DNA of 64,000 nucleotides from Ceratobasidium sp. AG-K (GCA_037039685.1 JAWNGF010000007.1:124001-188000), one strand, 5' to 3'. Positions 10,841 through 23,530 are shown, numbered from the stretch's first letter. The notes: generated by a model not told the origin, from the sequence alone. Program-made: numbers and translations.

Positions 10841-13007
10841 TCAGCTTCGCCTCCAAATTCCATACCGAGGTCGAATCCCCACATCCTCCAGACCAAGCCT
10901 CAGTCTCGTCTCCATCATCTTGGAAGACCCGCCTTCGCTGAAGAGTTCCGTTTCTGTCAGGGCTACCGATTTTGCGTCAGTGTCGCCTGGATTAGGTGGG
11001 CTCTGAGGATGAGCGGGTGGCTCGAACATTTGCGCGACGAGAGGGAGGGAGCTGAGCAAGCGCATTTGTGCCAGCTCGACGACGGGGATCTCGCTCTGGT
11101 CGCCACTTGAGGGATCTTGTAACGAGGGCGGGACCGAAATCACATCCGGTGGCGAATCGACCGACATTCCAAATACTATAAGCGCAATTAGCCCGTAGAT
11201 GACCAGCAGCGCGACGAATATGAGGAGAGGAGTAATGGGATAACGACCGAGGATTGTTGGCTGATATACGGTCACATCGGTCGCTGCGTCAAAGTAGAAA
11301 GCGTCGGAAACGAATCCCAATGCCAGACGCGAAAGCTCCTGGTTAATCGCTGCTTCCACTTGCTCGTTCGAAGTAGAGAGCATCGCACGGCTCTTGATGT
11401 TTGACGTCAACGTATCCATGATCAGCTGCCACGAGAACGGCCCGGCTAGCGTGCTCGCAAACGCTTCCGTGGAGAGCGTTTTCCCGCCAGGGACCGCGCT
11501 CCAGTACTTTCCGTCTGCTGCTCGGCCATCATATGCGACGGTCATGTTGTAGAATGTAAGGTTGCACAGCGCATAGATATCGAGGAGCGGAGTGTGTTGT
11601 CCCCAGACGGCGGTATTCGGCACGTCGACTGGACCGTTGATCTGACTTCCCCAGCGGATTTGGAGGAGTGACTGGACAGGATTAGTCAGACAGCAGATCG
11701 AAGGACCGTACTTGTGGTTCCCTGGACTAAATACGGTGCCGTTCCATTTGTCATATGGAGCCACCAAGGCTACACTCGTGAGAGGAGTATCAGCGGTCGG
11801 GATAGCGGTGATCCCCAAGTTACTGCAGTTTTTCTCAATGTTGCTCCCAGTTTTAAAACCGCACTCGCTAGTAATTATCCTGCATTGCGAATAAGCGCCA
11901 AAGGTTGAGGCTCTGAACGTTGCGAGTCTGTCTATCGACTTCGGCACGACAATGGCAAGGTCGTCTTCGTCAGCAAGTGTGATGGCCTGTCGGTCCAAGG
12001 AGTAGTTCGCAATGACGGCTTGACCCATAGGGATCCACGATTTCTGGTCGGGCTCGTACGCCCATCCATCATCACTGGTGAGGCAGATGCCTCGCCCACC
12101 ACCCGTAATGTAGTAGCGTTGCGTACACCGAGACTCGTTGAAAGCTAGAGAGGTCTTCAGAATTGGTGCGTCCCCCGACACTGTCAAGTTGTATACGACC
12201 GCAGACGTGGTGGAGTGAAGCCACAGGTCGGCAAGCCCAACGAGATGAGTGAGAGTATATACAGCCACCCCAAGCAATACGGCCGTCACGAAGTAAGAAG
12301 GAGCCCGCGCACGAGATCTACCTCTAAAGAGATAGAGAACGCCTTCGTAAAGGGACATGACACTGGAAGCACTAAGCACTTCAACCAACAACCCATATCT
12401 TTAATGGATCATTGTGTTGGTGAGTTATTAGGTAATCAATCACGGTGCAAGAAATACCTACTGGAGCGGAGTTGGACCCGGCTCCTTTCTTTGGTCGGAT
12501 ACGGGCTTGCGTTCTTCGGCCACCCATATACACGCGATTTGGTATGCAATAAGGGCCATTAAAATTGGAGCCGTGGCTGTGATAATGGTGCTCTAGGGGC
12601 AGCTTAGCAAAATTTCACGGATGTAAGCGGGGAGATACTGGGCGTACAAGGAAAGACGTAGCGGTCAACGCTCTGAGTGTAGCACTTTCCATTGAGTCTT
12701 CCGAGTGTTTCACGCCCTCATCGACAAGTAAGTAACCCCTTCGGAACGCTTCGGAAGCAGGTATCTTGAGTTTGGTAAATAGCCAAACAAGGACCGCAAG
12801 TCCAAGCCCTGTGGTAGAAATAAACACCAAGAGGGTGGGGAAAAACCCTCTGAGGCGAATCCTAGATGATCTTCTCGACTGGCTTTCCGATAGTCTGTCA
12901 TATTCGTGACCCATGGCTTTGAAGTATTGATCTGTGGATGCGTAGTGGTCGGGTGGGTAGGGTCGAGGGCTGGCTGGCGCAAGTGGGAGGGGCCCGTATT
13001 GGGACAT
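10841..13007 (-). CDS. Tandem four-helix membrane glycoprotein, copy B
   Basis: About 682 residues in three exons, 13007-12648, 12592-12462 and 12398-10841. Exon 2 (131 bp) and exon 3 (1558 bp) have exactly the same lengths as in copy A. Architecture is the same: helices in exons 1 and 2, one at the start of exon 3 (YFVTAVLLGVAVY), a glycosylated loop with ICCLTNP, a last helix (FVALLVIYGLIAL), and the tail RPRYGIWRRS. The introns use GTACGC and GTAGGT donors. About 570 bp of exon 3 (11227-11800) are almost identical to copy C whereas the flanks diverge, pointing to gene conversion. Function unknown; likely a surface or secretory-pathway glycoprotein. Confidence 0.85.
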
Positions 13008-13600
13008 ATTCTATGAGACCTGATCACGAGAATCCTGGGTTGACCTGTTGCACTCGAATATGTGTGGCGTAGTGATCTACAAGAGGGCAGGTAAGGAGGC
13101 TGTGAAGTTGCTAATCATTTGTCATCACCCAATTTAGACTCACTCATTGTTGGAGCGTTGCTCTGGCGGAACTTCTGGTGCCCGTCACCGTGACGCTTTG
13201 AAACTGGGGCTCATATTGGGAAAATAACCACCAGCGCGTCTATATGTGCGTCCAATTTTATGTGTGGCAAAGAGAGAGCCAGTAATAAAGTCGAGGGGAA
13301 AGGCAGGGAGATCTTTGATAACAGAGGTGAACTTGTTGACCGGCTTCCGTCAGAGAACCGAAGGGATAAAATCCCCAAAATCGAGCGATGAGAAACGGCA
13401 CCAGGGCACTGAGACATGGTTGGCACTTCTGCGTCGGGCAGCCGAACCGGATGAGAGCTGCATAAGCGGAAAGTATAGTCGTACATTAATTCAAACTCTA
13501 CTGTATCGCACAACCCGGAGAAGAATGACTATTGGGACCGCGTTGGAGTAGAATAAAACCATGCAAAATGATTAGATTGTGTATATCCGCACTCCCTCGT
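13008..13600. other. Intergenic between copies B and C
   Basis: No gene. The stretch ATCATTTGT...AATTTAGACTC at about 13117-13143 recurs at about 16012-16038 upstream of copy C, so it may be a shared upstream element or a remnant of the duplication breakpoint. Confidence 0.4.
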
Positions 13601-15740
13601 TCATGTTCGGCTCCAAATCCCATACCGCGGTCTAATTTCAGTATCCTCCAGACCTAACCGCAGCCTAGTCTCCACCGTGGATTTCCCCCCTTCGCTAAAC
13701 AATTCCGATTCGGCCATTGCCAAAGACCTTGCATCAACATCGCTTTGATCCGCTCGGCCCAGGGAACGAACCGGTCCTTCAAACATTTGTGCGACGAGAG
13801 GGAGCGGAGTGAGTAGGCGACGGCGGGCGAGCTCGACAACTGGGACCTGGCTCTTGTCGCCACCCGATGCGCGTCGCAGCGATGGCGGCACAGCGATCAC
13901 ATCCGAAGTTAAATCAATGGACATCGCGAACACGGCAAGCGCAATAAATCCGTAGATAAACAATAATGCGACGAATACGAGGAGGGGAGTAATGGGATAA
14001 CGACCGAGGATTGTTGGCTGATATACGGTCACATCGGTCGCTGCGTCAAAGTAGAAAGCGTCGGAAACGAATCCCAATGCCAGACGCGAAAGCTCCTGGT
14101 TAATCGCTGCTTCCACTTGCTCGTTCGAAGTAGAGAGCATCGCACGGCTCTTGATGTTTGACGTCAACGTATCCATGATCAGCTGCCACGAGAACGGCCC
14201 TGCTAGCGTGCTCGCAAACGCTTCCGTGGAGAGCGTTTTCCCGCCAGGGACCACGCTCCAGTACTTTCCGTCTGCTGCTCGGCCATCATATGCGACGGTC
14301 ATGTTGTAGAATGTAAGGTTGCACAGCGCATAGATATCGAGGAGCGGAGTGTGTTGTCCCCAGACGGCGGTATTCGGCACGTCGACTGGACCGTTGATCT
14401 GACTTCCCCAGCGGATTTGGAGGAGTGACTGGACAGGATTAGTCAGACAGCAGATCGAAGGACCGTACTTGTGGTTCCCTGGACTAAATACGGTGCCGTT
14501 CCATCTGTCGAATGGAGCCACCAAGGCTACACTCGTGAGAGGAGTATCAGCGGTTGGGATAGCAGTGATACCCAGATTGCTGCAGTTCTTCTCGACTACG
14601 TTGACAGAGCAGTCGCTAGTGATAGTCCTGCATTGCGAATGAGCACCGAAAGTCGTGGCTCTGAACGTTGCGAGTCTGTCTATCGACTTCGGCACGACAA
14701 TGGCAAGGTCGTCTTCGTCAGCAAGTGTGATGGCCTGTCGGTCCAAGGAGTAGTTCGCAATGACGGCTTGACCCATAGGGATCCACGACGTTTGGTCAGA
14801 CTCGTATGCCCATCCGTCCGGACTTGTCAGACAAATACCTCTCCCACCACCCGTGATGTAGTAGGTTTCGGTGCAGCGAGACTCGTTGAAAGCGAGAGAC
14901 GTCTTCAGAATGGGTGGGTCTCCTGACACCGTCAAGTTGTACATGACGGCCGATGTGGTGGCGTGTAGCCATAGATCGGCAAGTCCGACAAGGTGGGTAA
15001 GAGCATAAACAACCACACCGAGAAGTACGGCAGTCACGAAATAGGATGGGGTGCGAGCGCGAGATTTGCCCCTCGCGAGATAGGAAATGGAATCAAAAAG
15101 AGACATGACGCTGGATGCGCTAAGCACCTGAAGCAATAATCCGTATCTTTGAGGGGTGTATCGGTATTCAGCGCGAGCCAAGCATAGAACGATGATCACT
15201 AACTGGAGGGGCGTTGGCCCAGGTTCCTTTCCTTGGTCAGATACCGGCTTCCTTTCCTCGACTACCCACATATAGGCGATTCGGTATGCGATAAGAGCCA
15301 TCAGCGCTGGTGCTGTGGCCGCGATCATTGTACTCTGAGGGAAATTTAGCTAAAACGTACGAATCTTAGTGAAGAATACTTGGGCGTACAATAAAAGACG
15401 TGATAGTCAGCGCGCGGAGCGTAGCACTTTCCATCGAGCCTTCCCAATGTTTCACCCCTTCATCAACAAGCAAGTATCCACTTCGAAATGCTTCGGAAGC
15501 TGGTGTTTTGAGCTTAACAAATAGCCAAGCAAGAACTGCGAGCCCAAGTCCCGAGGTTGAAATGAACACAATGAGGGTTGGGAGTAGATTTTTGAGGCGG
15601 ATTCTCGCGGGTCGTTTCGATTGGCCCTCCGTCAACCCTTCATGTTTAATAGCTTTGAAGGAGTGTTCGGTGGATGAGGCGGGGTGGTGGACGTAGGATT
15701 GACTCGCGGATGCGAGTGGGACGAGCGCGTACTGAGACAT
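13601..15740 (-). CDS. Tandem four-helix membrane glycoprotein, copy C
   Basis: About 675 residues in three exons, 15740-15390, 15334-15204 and 15146-13601. It shares the layout of copies A and B: exon-1 helix (LIVFISTSGLGLAVLAWL), exon-2 helix, exon-3 helix (YFVTAVLLGVVVY), glycosylated loop with the ICCLTNP cysteine pair, final helix (FVALLFIYGFIALAV) and tail RPRYGIWSR. The second intron (GTTAGT to CAAAG) is 57 bp and keeps the frame open, so a retained-intron product is possible. ATG at 15740 aligns with copy B (MSQY). Large blocks of near identity with copy B indicate recent exchange. Confidence 0.85.
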
Positions 15741-15975
15741 CCTTTCGCACCTGGATGTAAAAAAAAGCTCGGGGATGACCTCTTGGATTCGAACGCGGGG
15801 AGTGCTATTATAGTCATTAGACAGGCGCCTAAGGTGGTAGGCAAGGGGCACACGTATCGATGTCTAGTTATCATTTGTAGCACCTAGCCAATCAGCAATG
15901 ACATCTAGCTACCTTATCAGGTAGGTAATTGATGGCAGTAACTAGCTAGATTGTTGGTTGCGCTTTACGTTAGGC

Positions 15976-16632
15976 TCAACAGTTGGATTTGGCTGAGCCA
16001 TGATATTGCCCATCATTTGTAAGCACCAAATTTAGACTCGGCCTGCCAGAGTTGCCCGAGCGCACCCCGCCACCACCAAGCACCAGAGTTTGGGCCTCTT
16101 CACGGCGTGGTGCGGCTGCTAGCTGACTACAGGATGCCATAGTGGCGCTCAAGGAACGGACTATGTTCACAGAAAAAGCCGCATTGGTGGTCCTTCCTTG
16201 GCGATCTGCCACGAGCTTGGCTTCGAGCACCCGAGTTGGCCGAACCTTGACTGAGAGCTCAAAAAAGCTGTGAGAGCACGTCGTACGATGGGGATTCTGA
16301 AGGATTTGCGTCTGCCCATATGGCTCCGCCCAAAGCGACATCAAGCGCATCGCCCGAATCGGCAAATTTCTCTGGAAATAAGCGCCAGCCGCTCGGATTA
16401 TTTGCGCTGATCCTGGCGGCCACACCCACACCACGGCCCCTGCCGGAGCATCTGAAAAGCATCGACAGTATGGACCATTTAGAATCCCATCAAAGCGAGT
16501 GAAATAGAAACCACGTTGCGAAATACACTCTTGGACAATAAAGCTCCTTTCTTGGCTCCCGTCATCGCCTTCCTTTGTCTTACTGATCCGGATCGTGGGT
16601 TGCCACCAAGGAGTAACCACTGGGCACAGCAT
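15976..16632 (-). other. Long open frame of uncertain reality
   Basis: A 218-codon minus-strand frame without recognised motifs, membrane segments or supporting splice structure. It lies between copy C and the divergent gene at 16737. Composition (many W, R, C) is not clearly protein-like. It could be chance or an orphan gene. Confidence 0.2.
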
Positions 16633-16736
16633 GGGTTGCCTCGTGGTCTGGGCTCATAAGTATCATCCGCGCTGTGAGTTCGCCAATTCAGTACCGCTCC
16701 CGCCACATTCGGACACTTCATTCTAATTTTCTCGAC

Positions 16737-18619
16737 ATGTCCAGGCGTCTTGTCGTAGTTCTGAGTGAGTCGATCCTAGTTCAACCCTACATTAATTCTG
16801 AAACAGGTGCAATTATACAGTGTCCGATATTTTCGACCACTTCGGGTACGTTGTTTGCTTCATGCGTCTCGTGCAACTCCAGACCTTTCCTCCCTCAATA
16901 GCGAGGCTTTTATGGCTCGAATGTTAAAATCCAAGACCGGCTCGCGCCAACAAATTGTTGCCCGCTTGATTATCCCAGTCTCACTTACCAATATGGAGAG
17001 GCTACTTCACTCCAAGCCCCCAAAACCTGCGAAGGTGAGTAATTAGTATACGATTTACTCAGACAGCTTAACAAACCCACATGCCTAGTCTACCACAAAG
17101 CTTGTGGCGAAAGTCTTCAAGCGAAACTCCAAAATCAAATCCGTGGATGGTATGCTTTGCCGATTAAGCTCCGAGCGCTTTGCTAAGGTCTTTCAGAATC
17201 CCCTGTCCAGAGATATCCATCCACAGACGGCGTTGCGCGCGCATACAAACATCTGTCTCGAGTATACGCCCCAGGGGACGAGATTATGTAGGTCTGGTGG
17301 CTGCGAAAACAACCCTGCTTACACTCCACTTCAGTTTGGTCGGCATATCTGGCCTGAGAGAGGACGGGATTGTGATCAAGGATACCATCGCCGAACTCAT
17401 CAGCCATCTGGTATAGTTCTATTTTACTCATGGGGGCTCAGATATTTATGCCCAGCACGGTTAGGATTCTGGGACTGAGCCGGCCTCCCCCTCGCAGCCG
17501 ATGTCTCCTCCTGCCAAGGAGAGGTTTCGCTTCGAGACGCCAACAAACCTACTAGTCGGTCATTCAATTGCAGCTAGGTAGGCGACGCTTGTCTGTCACC
17601 AAAGCAGCTTACTCATACGAAAGCCTTAGCTCGGTCACATTAATACGTATGGTTTTAAGCTTTCTTCAAAGCGTAGTTTCTCATATATCCTACAGATAGA
17701 ACCGGGGACAACGATGTTCCGGGATATAGCTCCAATATCTCTAAGCAGTCAGTACTAACATTGCTTTGGTTTCTCCATACTGAGTAGATGTCCGCCAGAT
17801 TTTCCTACAGTGTCGGGCGTCTAGTCTCTATCAATTGGGCAACAGGGTATGAGTCGGCGTGTCATACCCTCCGGGACTGTGCTGGGGGCATTATTGCGCG
17901 TGAGGTATGGTCTTATCTTTTCTAATGGCCCAAAACTTACAAACCGCATAGATGACGTATTTTAAGGACCAAGGATGGCACGGCAACATGATCATCGTAT
18001 GTTCCTCTATCATCTGATCCAATAGATGCTCATTGCAGCTTAGTTTTCTACGATGAGTTATATTTGGTACGAACCTGGAGCCACATCCCACTGGGCAAAC
18101 ATGGTTCCAGTCAAGAAGATGAGCGTTCCAACCTCGATGTTGCCAGCTTCGATGCGACCGGAAAATGGAACTATTTCAAGTGGTGTCACGATAGATACCA
18201 GCGAGACAGAGGGTAGACGAGACTCTATTTCGTCGAGCCATTCTGGCACGAGTGAAACGCACAGCTCGGTATCCGGGTCATCTCAGAGCTCTGTATCTCT
18301 GAACTCCGTCTGGGAGCATTCAAACGCAAAAACCACTTGCTCTAAACCCAGTGTGTGGCAATTCGCCCCCTTCTCCACCTCACTCGAATTTCCTTCGTCT
18401 AAATTTACGACATCGCCCCCAACTTCCCAGGCGTCTACTCCTACGTCCTCGGCATTTACATCTCGTACATCCACACTGTTCATGCTGGACGAGCCCACCC
18501 CTGAAAATTCGCCCAAACCGGTAGCGATGAGCAAGCACGAAGTCTTGGCTTACAATGCCTTCGGCAACCCAAGAGAAGATTGGTTCTTACCAGCTAGAGT
18601 CATATGGAAGAGTTTGTGA
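16737..18619 (+). CDS. Unknown-family multi-exon protein, paralogue of 19355-21052
   Basis: The start MSRRLVVVL aligns in position with MPKNIVILF of the next gene. Exons inferred from splice consensus include about 16802-16849, 16904-17034, 17089-17150, 17190-17288, 17334-17411, blocks near 17810-17904, then the last exon to 18619. A conserved block near 17820 (VSINWATGYESACHTLR then GGIIARE) matches VSINYAPGNDVTCDTIR / GGVKSRE in the paralogue. Both then have a W-x-x-x-(M/Y)II(F/Y)STM(S/G)YI motif. The C-terminal about 170 residues are Ser/Thr/Pro-rich and look disordered. No signal peptide or helix. Function unknown; two copies in a row suggest a lineage-specific family. Confidence 0.55.
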
Positions 18620-19354
18620 GTCTGGGTTCGGGTTTGGATTCGGGTCAATGTGGTTCGTGGAAAGGACTTTTTTGAGGTCAGACATTGGAATGCGAGATTG
18701 GGAGTAACTTATGTAAATGTATTAGTGAGCTCTGTGAGCGTGATTAATAGTCATCGGAACTCAAGTTGGAGCTGCTGGCTGAATTGTATGCGTAGTAGTT
18801 CGCTGCCCCAGAAGGTGCACGGTTGTAGGACTTACTGTAAATCCGGCAAATCCTCCATTCTAGTTATGCACTAGAATTGAACCAATCCAGTACATTAGAT
18901 GTTGAGAGTTTCCAAGGCGGTGCTTCTGTTTCGATGCCCACACCAAGTCGATTGCTTCCGAATGTGCCTTTGCCGTACGGTAACCCGGCGATATTCGGTA
19001 TCCTTTGTTATTCTTGTTTCCTTTAGCGCAATTTCAGGATATGAACGCAGCTCAAATATCACTCATACCCCGTTGGACGAATCGCGAGGTTTGTTATGGA
19101 TTGATGTGGGTTGATGTGGGTTGATGTGGGTCGCTTGTGTGATCAAGTTACCTAAGCGGTTCTGGAAACCTTTTAGCGTGGAGGATCCGTAACCTGGGTG
19201 TTTCTAACCCCCTCCCTTGTGTGATTATGTACTCAAATCGGGGTTGCTTTGTGACACCGTCCACGGGAAGGGTGATAAAGGCGCGGTGGAATCACGTACT
19301 CCTTGCTAGCCGCAACGTTGAATCCCCCTAATTCGTATTTCGACCGGGAGCATC
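18620..19354. other. Intergenic with a short tandem repeat
   Basis: No gene seen. Three tandem copies of a 10-bp unit (TTGATGTGGG) lie at about 19101-19131. The remainder would hold the promoter of the next gene. Confidence 0.5.
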
Positions 19355-21052
19355 ATGCCAAAGAACATTGTGATTTTGTTTGGTAGGTAAAATTACAGAT
19401 GGCGTCATTCGCGTTAACATCATATCCTCAGTGAATGATGGTGACATGTTTGGGTACGCTGCTTTTGTCCCTATATAGATCATAACTCATAAAGACTAGG
19501 TCCCTCATACGTAAGAAGATGCACATATCTACTTTTGGATCGGACCCGCAGGTTGTGAAAATGCAATTGATCGCCGCGTCGTACAAGCTTCGGCCTCGAG
19601 ATCACCAGAAAACGCTTCCAAGGCGAATCGACCGTTTCTTAAATAAACAGTCCGAAGTAGAGAGCCCAGCCGAAGGTACCATTTACCATTCACCTACTAG
19701 TAAGTCTAGCTTAGCTCCAGGTAACAGCCAGCCGAGCAAAATTTGAACCCGATCCAACGGCGGTGGCTGGCGCGTACCAGTTCCTTGAACAGCAATATAA
19801 AGACGGGGACCGAATCATGTGAGTTTGGTATCAGTATATATACCCAGTGATTACTGGATTGACGATCGGCGATGGTTTAGTCTCGTTGGAGTAGGTCGCG
19901 GATTAGAGGAGTGCAACATCACTAGGGACACTATTTTACGCCTCACATGCTGTCTGGTGTGCCAACCAGTCCCTTGACAATCAACTAACTTTTCGCTAAC
20001 GGTTCTCCTCCAGGATGAGGGCGCCAGCGCATTTAAACCTCCACAAGTCGCAATCACCAAGAAATCCATATTAAGCCCCCCAATTGAGCAATTATATACG
20101 ACTTCGCCTATGCAGCGACAGGTTCCGATAAAGTGAGTATTTAATCGTTCGTCGTCATGTGCCTAACATAACTGGATCCAGTAATATTACTCTCATTCGT
20201 ACGTTTTCCGATTGACCCAGCGATTCTATTGTATAACCTTTCGTATTGGTAGATCACTCCAAAACGGCTGATTACATCTCATACCACAATGAGCTTCTCG
20301 ACAGGTAAGCCTCGGACATTGATTACATTTCTTTCGCGGTATATATTCTTGACCGCATACATTAGGCTGTTGGAGAGCTTACCCAGAGTATTATAGATTT
20401 CCCCTCAGTGTCAAAAGATTTGTCTCTATCAATTATGCACCCGGTAATGACGTAACGTGTGATACCATCCGTGGGACCTCAGGCGGTGTCAAATCCCGAG
20501 AGGTATGGGTTCGATCACTAGAACCAATTTACTAAGACCGATCGATATTCTAGGTGTGGTTTTTTGACGCCCCAATTTGGCAAGGATCATACATTATTGT
20601 AAGAAACAAGTGTCACTTGTATGCTCTTGCTAAATCGGGTCATATAGTATTCAACCATGGGTTATATCCATTACCATCCCCAGTTTACGAATCAATGGCT
20701 AGGCATTAAGCCTATCACCACTGGGAATCTCACATTGTCATCTCGATCGACGAGTTTACTCCCAGCAGGGCGTAGCAGTTCCGTTCCTGTGTACAGCGGG
20801 AACGTCATGCCGACTCCTCCGCCCATTGCGTCTATTCCCGCTGCCACTATATTCTCCGGCAAAGCGTCGCCAACGTCCGTCGCTGCGAGCTGTCAGTGGT
20901 TCCCGCTGGAACCCGATGCGATAGAACCTCCGAGGATGAGTAGACTTGAGATGCGTAGTTATCGAGCATTTAGGCGCCCGGAGGAGGATGATCACCTCCC
21001 TCGGAGAGTATTGTGGAGGGTCTCGTACTCGGAAGCAGGAGTTCCTAGCTAA
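19355..21052 (+). CDS. Unknown-family multi-exon protein, second copy
   Basis: Begins MPKNIVILF, with GTAGGT donor at 19383. A tiny exon encodes VNDGDMFG, and a third (from about 19501) reads SLIRKKMHISTFGSDPQVV and LIAASYKLRPRDHQKTLPRR. Later exons contain VAITKKSILSPP, then FVSINYAPGNDVTCDTIR near 20420-20460, VWFFDAPIWQGSYII, and a last exon from 20657 (MGYIHYHPQF) with a Ser/Pro-rich tail and RRPEEDDHLPRRVLW near the end. The gene upstream has the same exon order and the same final motif (PARVIWKSL there). No enzyme motif recognised. Small exons make the model approximate. Confidence 0.55.
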
Positions 21053-21196
21053 ATTAGCTACGGCTGGTTGGCTCTCCCAGCGCTTTCCCTTTGTACGTCA
21101 GCCATATACGGCTTCAACTATGGGTAACGGTTGAAGTTAGCGCGCAGACTCGGCTAAAGATGGTGACAGCGATCGGCCACCACCTAACTTTCAGAA

Positions 21197-21743
21197 GCTG
21201 GTGGAAATAAAGTTTGGAGGGCAGAATCGCCAGTAAAAGGCGATTTCCTCACCACTCGAGGCGAATTTCGGGAACTTTCGTTAGACAAAACGTTTGAAAA
21301 TGCTTGTAAAACATGCCTATGTGGTTAGTTCCGGTTAAAGTATCCTTGACGAGTCTGCACACTCGAAATACCCACGGGCTAGAGATTTGCACGTGACTAA
21401 AAGTGGCTGCCGAAGTTGCGGCTAGGCAAGAAATCGCATTGCAATGCGTATATTAACTCATCAGTGGAGTCTGGGGTCCTTGTGGCTTCGAATATGGCAA
21501 TTATATAGGAGGACAGTCATTATGTACAATTTACTGCCCATGCACATAGTTGGGTGTGGTATCATCATATGGGGCGTGGGCTGGGTTTTGACAGTGGCTC
21601 CGAAACTCTTTGGTTGCCCATTAAATTGCCTGCGAGCCGCTTTTCTTGCTCCAATAGGCGTCCACAAAGCGCTGCACTTGTGCCGCGGATATGATTATCC
21701 AAGTTAGCCTCGGTAATGTGTTTATTATCTCGCCTAGACTCAC
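21197..21743 (+). repeat. Left arm of a 547-bp inverted repeat
   Basis: Reverse complement of 21866-22412 with equal length and almost no mismatches apart from a few in the last about 25 bp next to the spacer. Starts GCTGGTGGAAATAAAG and ends about CCTAGACTCAC. Outside the arms the flanks are unrelated. Confidence 0.9.
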
Positions 21744-21865
21744 GAACCCGATTGAGCAAAACAGTACTGGGTGTATGCGAAGAAGAAATATTGAGAGATA
21801 CCCCTCACCAACAAGCCATCAGTAATGACGAAGTACGCGCTAGGTGCAATTGAATCCATACGAAA
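21744..21865. other. Central spacer of the palindrome
   Basis: 122 bp of unique sequence separating the two arms. No gene. If transcribed, the locus would fold into a very long hairpin with this as the loop. Confidence 0.8.
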
Positions 21866-22412
21866 GTGAGTTTAGGCTAGATGATAAACACATTACCGAG
21901 GCTAACTTGGATAATCATATCCGCGGCACAAGTGCAGCGCTTTGTGGACGCCTATTGGAGCAAGAAAAGCGGCTCGCAGGCAATTTAATGGGCAACCAAA
22001 GAGTTTCGGAGCCACTGTCAAAACCCAGCCCACGCCCCATATGATGATACCACACCCAACTATGTGCATGGGCAGTAAATTGTACATAATGACTGTCCTC
22101 CTATATAATTGCCATATTCGAAGCCACAAGGACCCCAGACTCCACTGATGAGTTAATATACGCATTGCAATGCGATTTCTTGCCTAGCCGCAACTTCGGC
22201 AGCCACTTTTAGTCACGTGCAAATCTCTAGCCCGTGGGTATTTCGAGTGTGCAGACTCGTCAAGGATACTTTAACCGGAACTAACCACATAGGCATGTTT
22301 TACAAGCATTTTCAAACGTTTTGTCTAACGAAAGTTCCCGAAATTCGCCTCGAGTGGTGAGGAAATCGCCTTTTACTGGCGATTCTGCCCTCCAAACTTT
22401 ATTTCCACCAGC
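21866..22412 (-). repeat. Right arm of a 547-bp inverted repeat
   Basis: Mirror of 21197-21743. No target duplication is obvious at the outer ends, and the translated arms show no recognisable transposase. It could be a fold-back element, a local inverted duplication, or an assembly artefact. Confidence 0.9.
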
Positions 22413-23530
22413 GCCTACATATTTACGTGACCGTCCTCCTGTCATTCCCTCCACTGTCACAACCTCCAGAGGTCGCATTTCTCCCATTTACCCTGCAGAA
22501 GTTATCCTTGTGGCCAATCATATTAATTGAATTCTATACGTATAAGTAGCTCTGATAATCGTATTTCATTTTTTGAAAGAATACGCACCTACGTGTGACC
22601 CCGGCTTCCCTTGCGATGCACTCATCCGAATATGATAGGCGAATGCACAACAACATAAGCACGAGCCATTCTCTGGCTGCGGTGGTGTAAATATCACCAG
22701 GCTCCGACCTTTTTTCCATGCCGTCTATCGACCGCGGCTCACATTCCAAGGATTGCGTCATGAACTCGATCCCTACTACTGCTCTGGCTAGGAATTCACT
22801 TATTGCATTTGGCATGCGATGCGCTTCTTACCATGAAGTGTGGTGAGTGGTACTGACTTGCTTTATGAATAAGATATGTATAGTACCTCTTCTAGGCACC
22901 GCTTAACGCTTGTTTACTGGTAACAAGTTTAGAACACGCTCACCCAATAGCCTACACCTTGGCTGAGAATAGCACGCACCCAAAGCATCAACTCGTTTAT
23001 GTTCAACATGTGAAACCTACTGCTGAGCCGCCTCGTAAACCAATGTCTCGCCTTTTCTGTCGAAGTTTGTCAACCATCTCTGCGATTGCTTGCCATGCTA
23101 CTCTTCCACTCAAGTTGACAACTAGTCTTGGTGAGTAAGACCAGCTGACACAACGTTTCATCCCCGGAAATGTAGATGCTCTCGCTTCCACGAATTTCAG
23201 CCCGGCCGATAGCTCCTTGAATGAACGGAGCGACCGGATCCTGTCAGGTATGAGAACTTGGGGCTGTCATGGTGGCCGTGGTATAAATATGATCAGATCT
23301 CACCCCTTCAATCCAGCCACAGCTCAACCATGAGATGCATTGAGACGCACTTAAATCTTGCTGATTGGAAGTGCATTATCTTCCACCACGATACACCCTC
23401 TGCTCTCTATCTTCAAATTCTGCCTCGCTCTAGTAGTGTGCTTGAAACAGCATCATAGCTCGGTACAGCACACCAGACCCCCACCATCTCCCGCTCAACA
23501 CCGGTTTGGGGTAAACAATCCTTCCTTAAC
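22413..23530. other. No supported gene
   Basis: Sequence between the palindrome and the P450 relic. Frames at 22534-22815 (minus) and 23258-23458 (plus) are short and featureless. Confidence 0.4.

Noticed and set aside
21444..22165. Identical 87-codon frames in both palindrome arms
   Set aside because: Identity is a trivial result of the inverted repeat; no domain or start context supports a gene.
22534..22815. 93-codon minus-strand frame before the P450 relic
   Set aside because: No motif, no splice partner and poor codon pattern.
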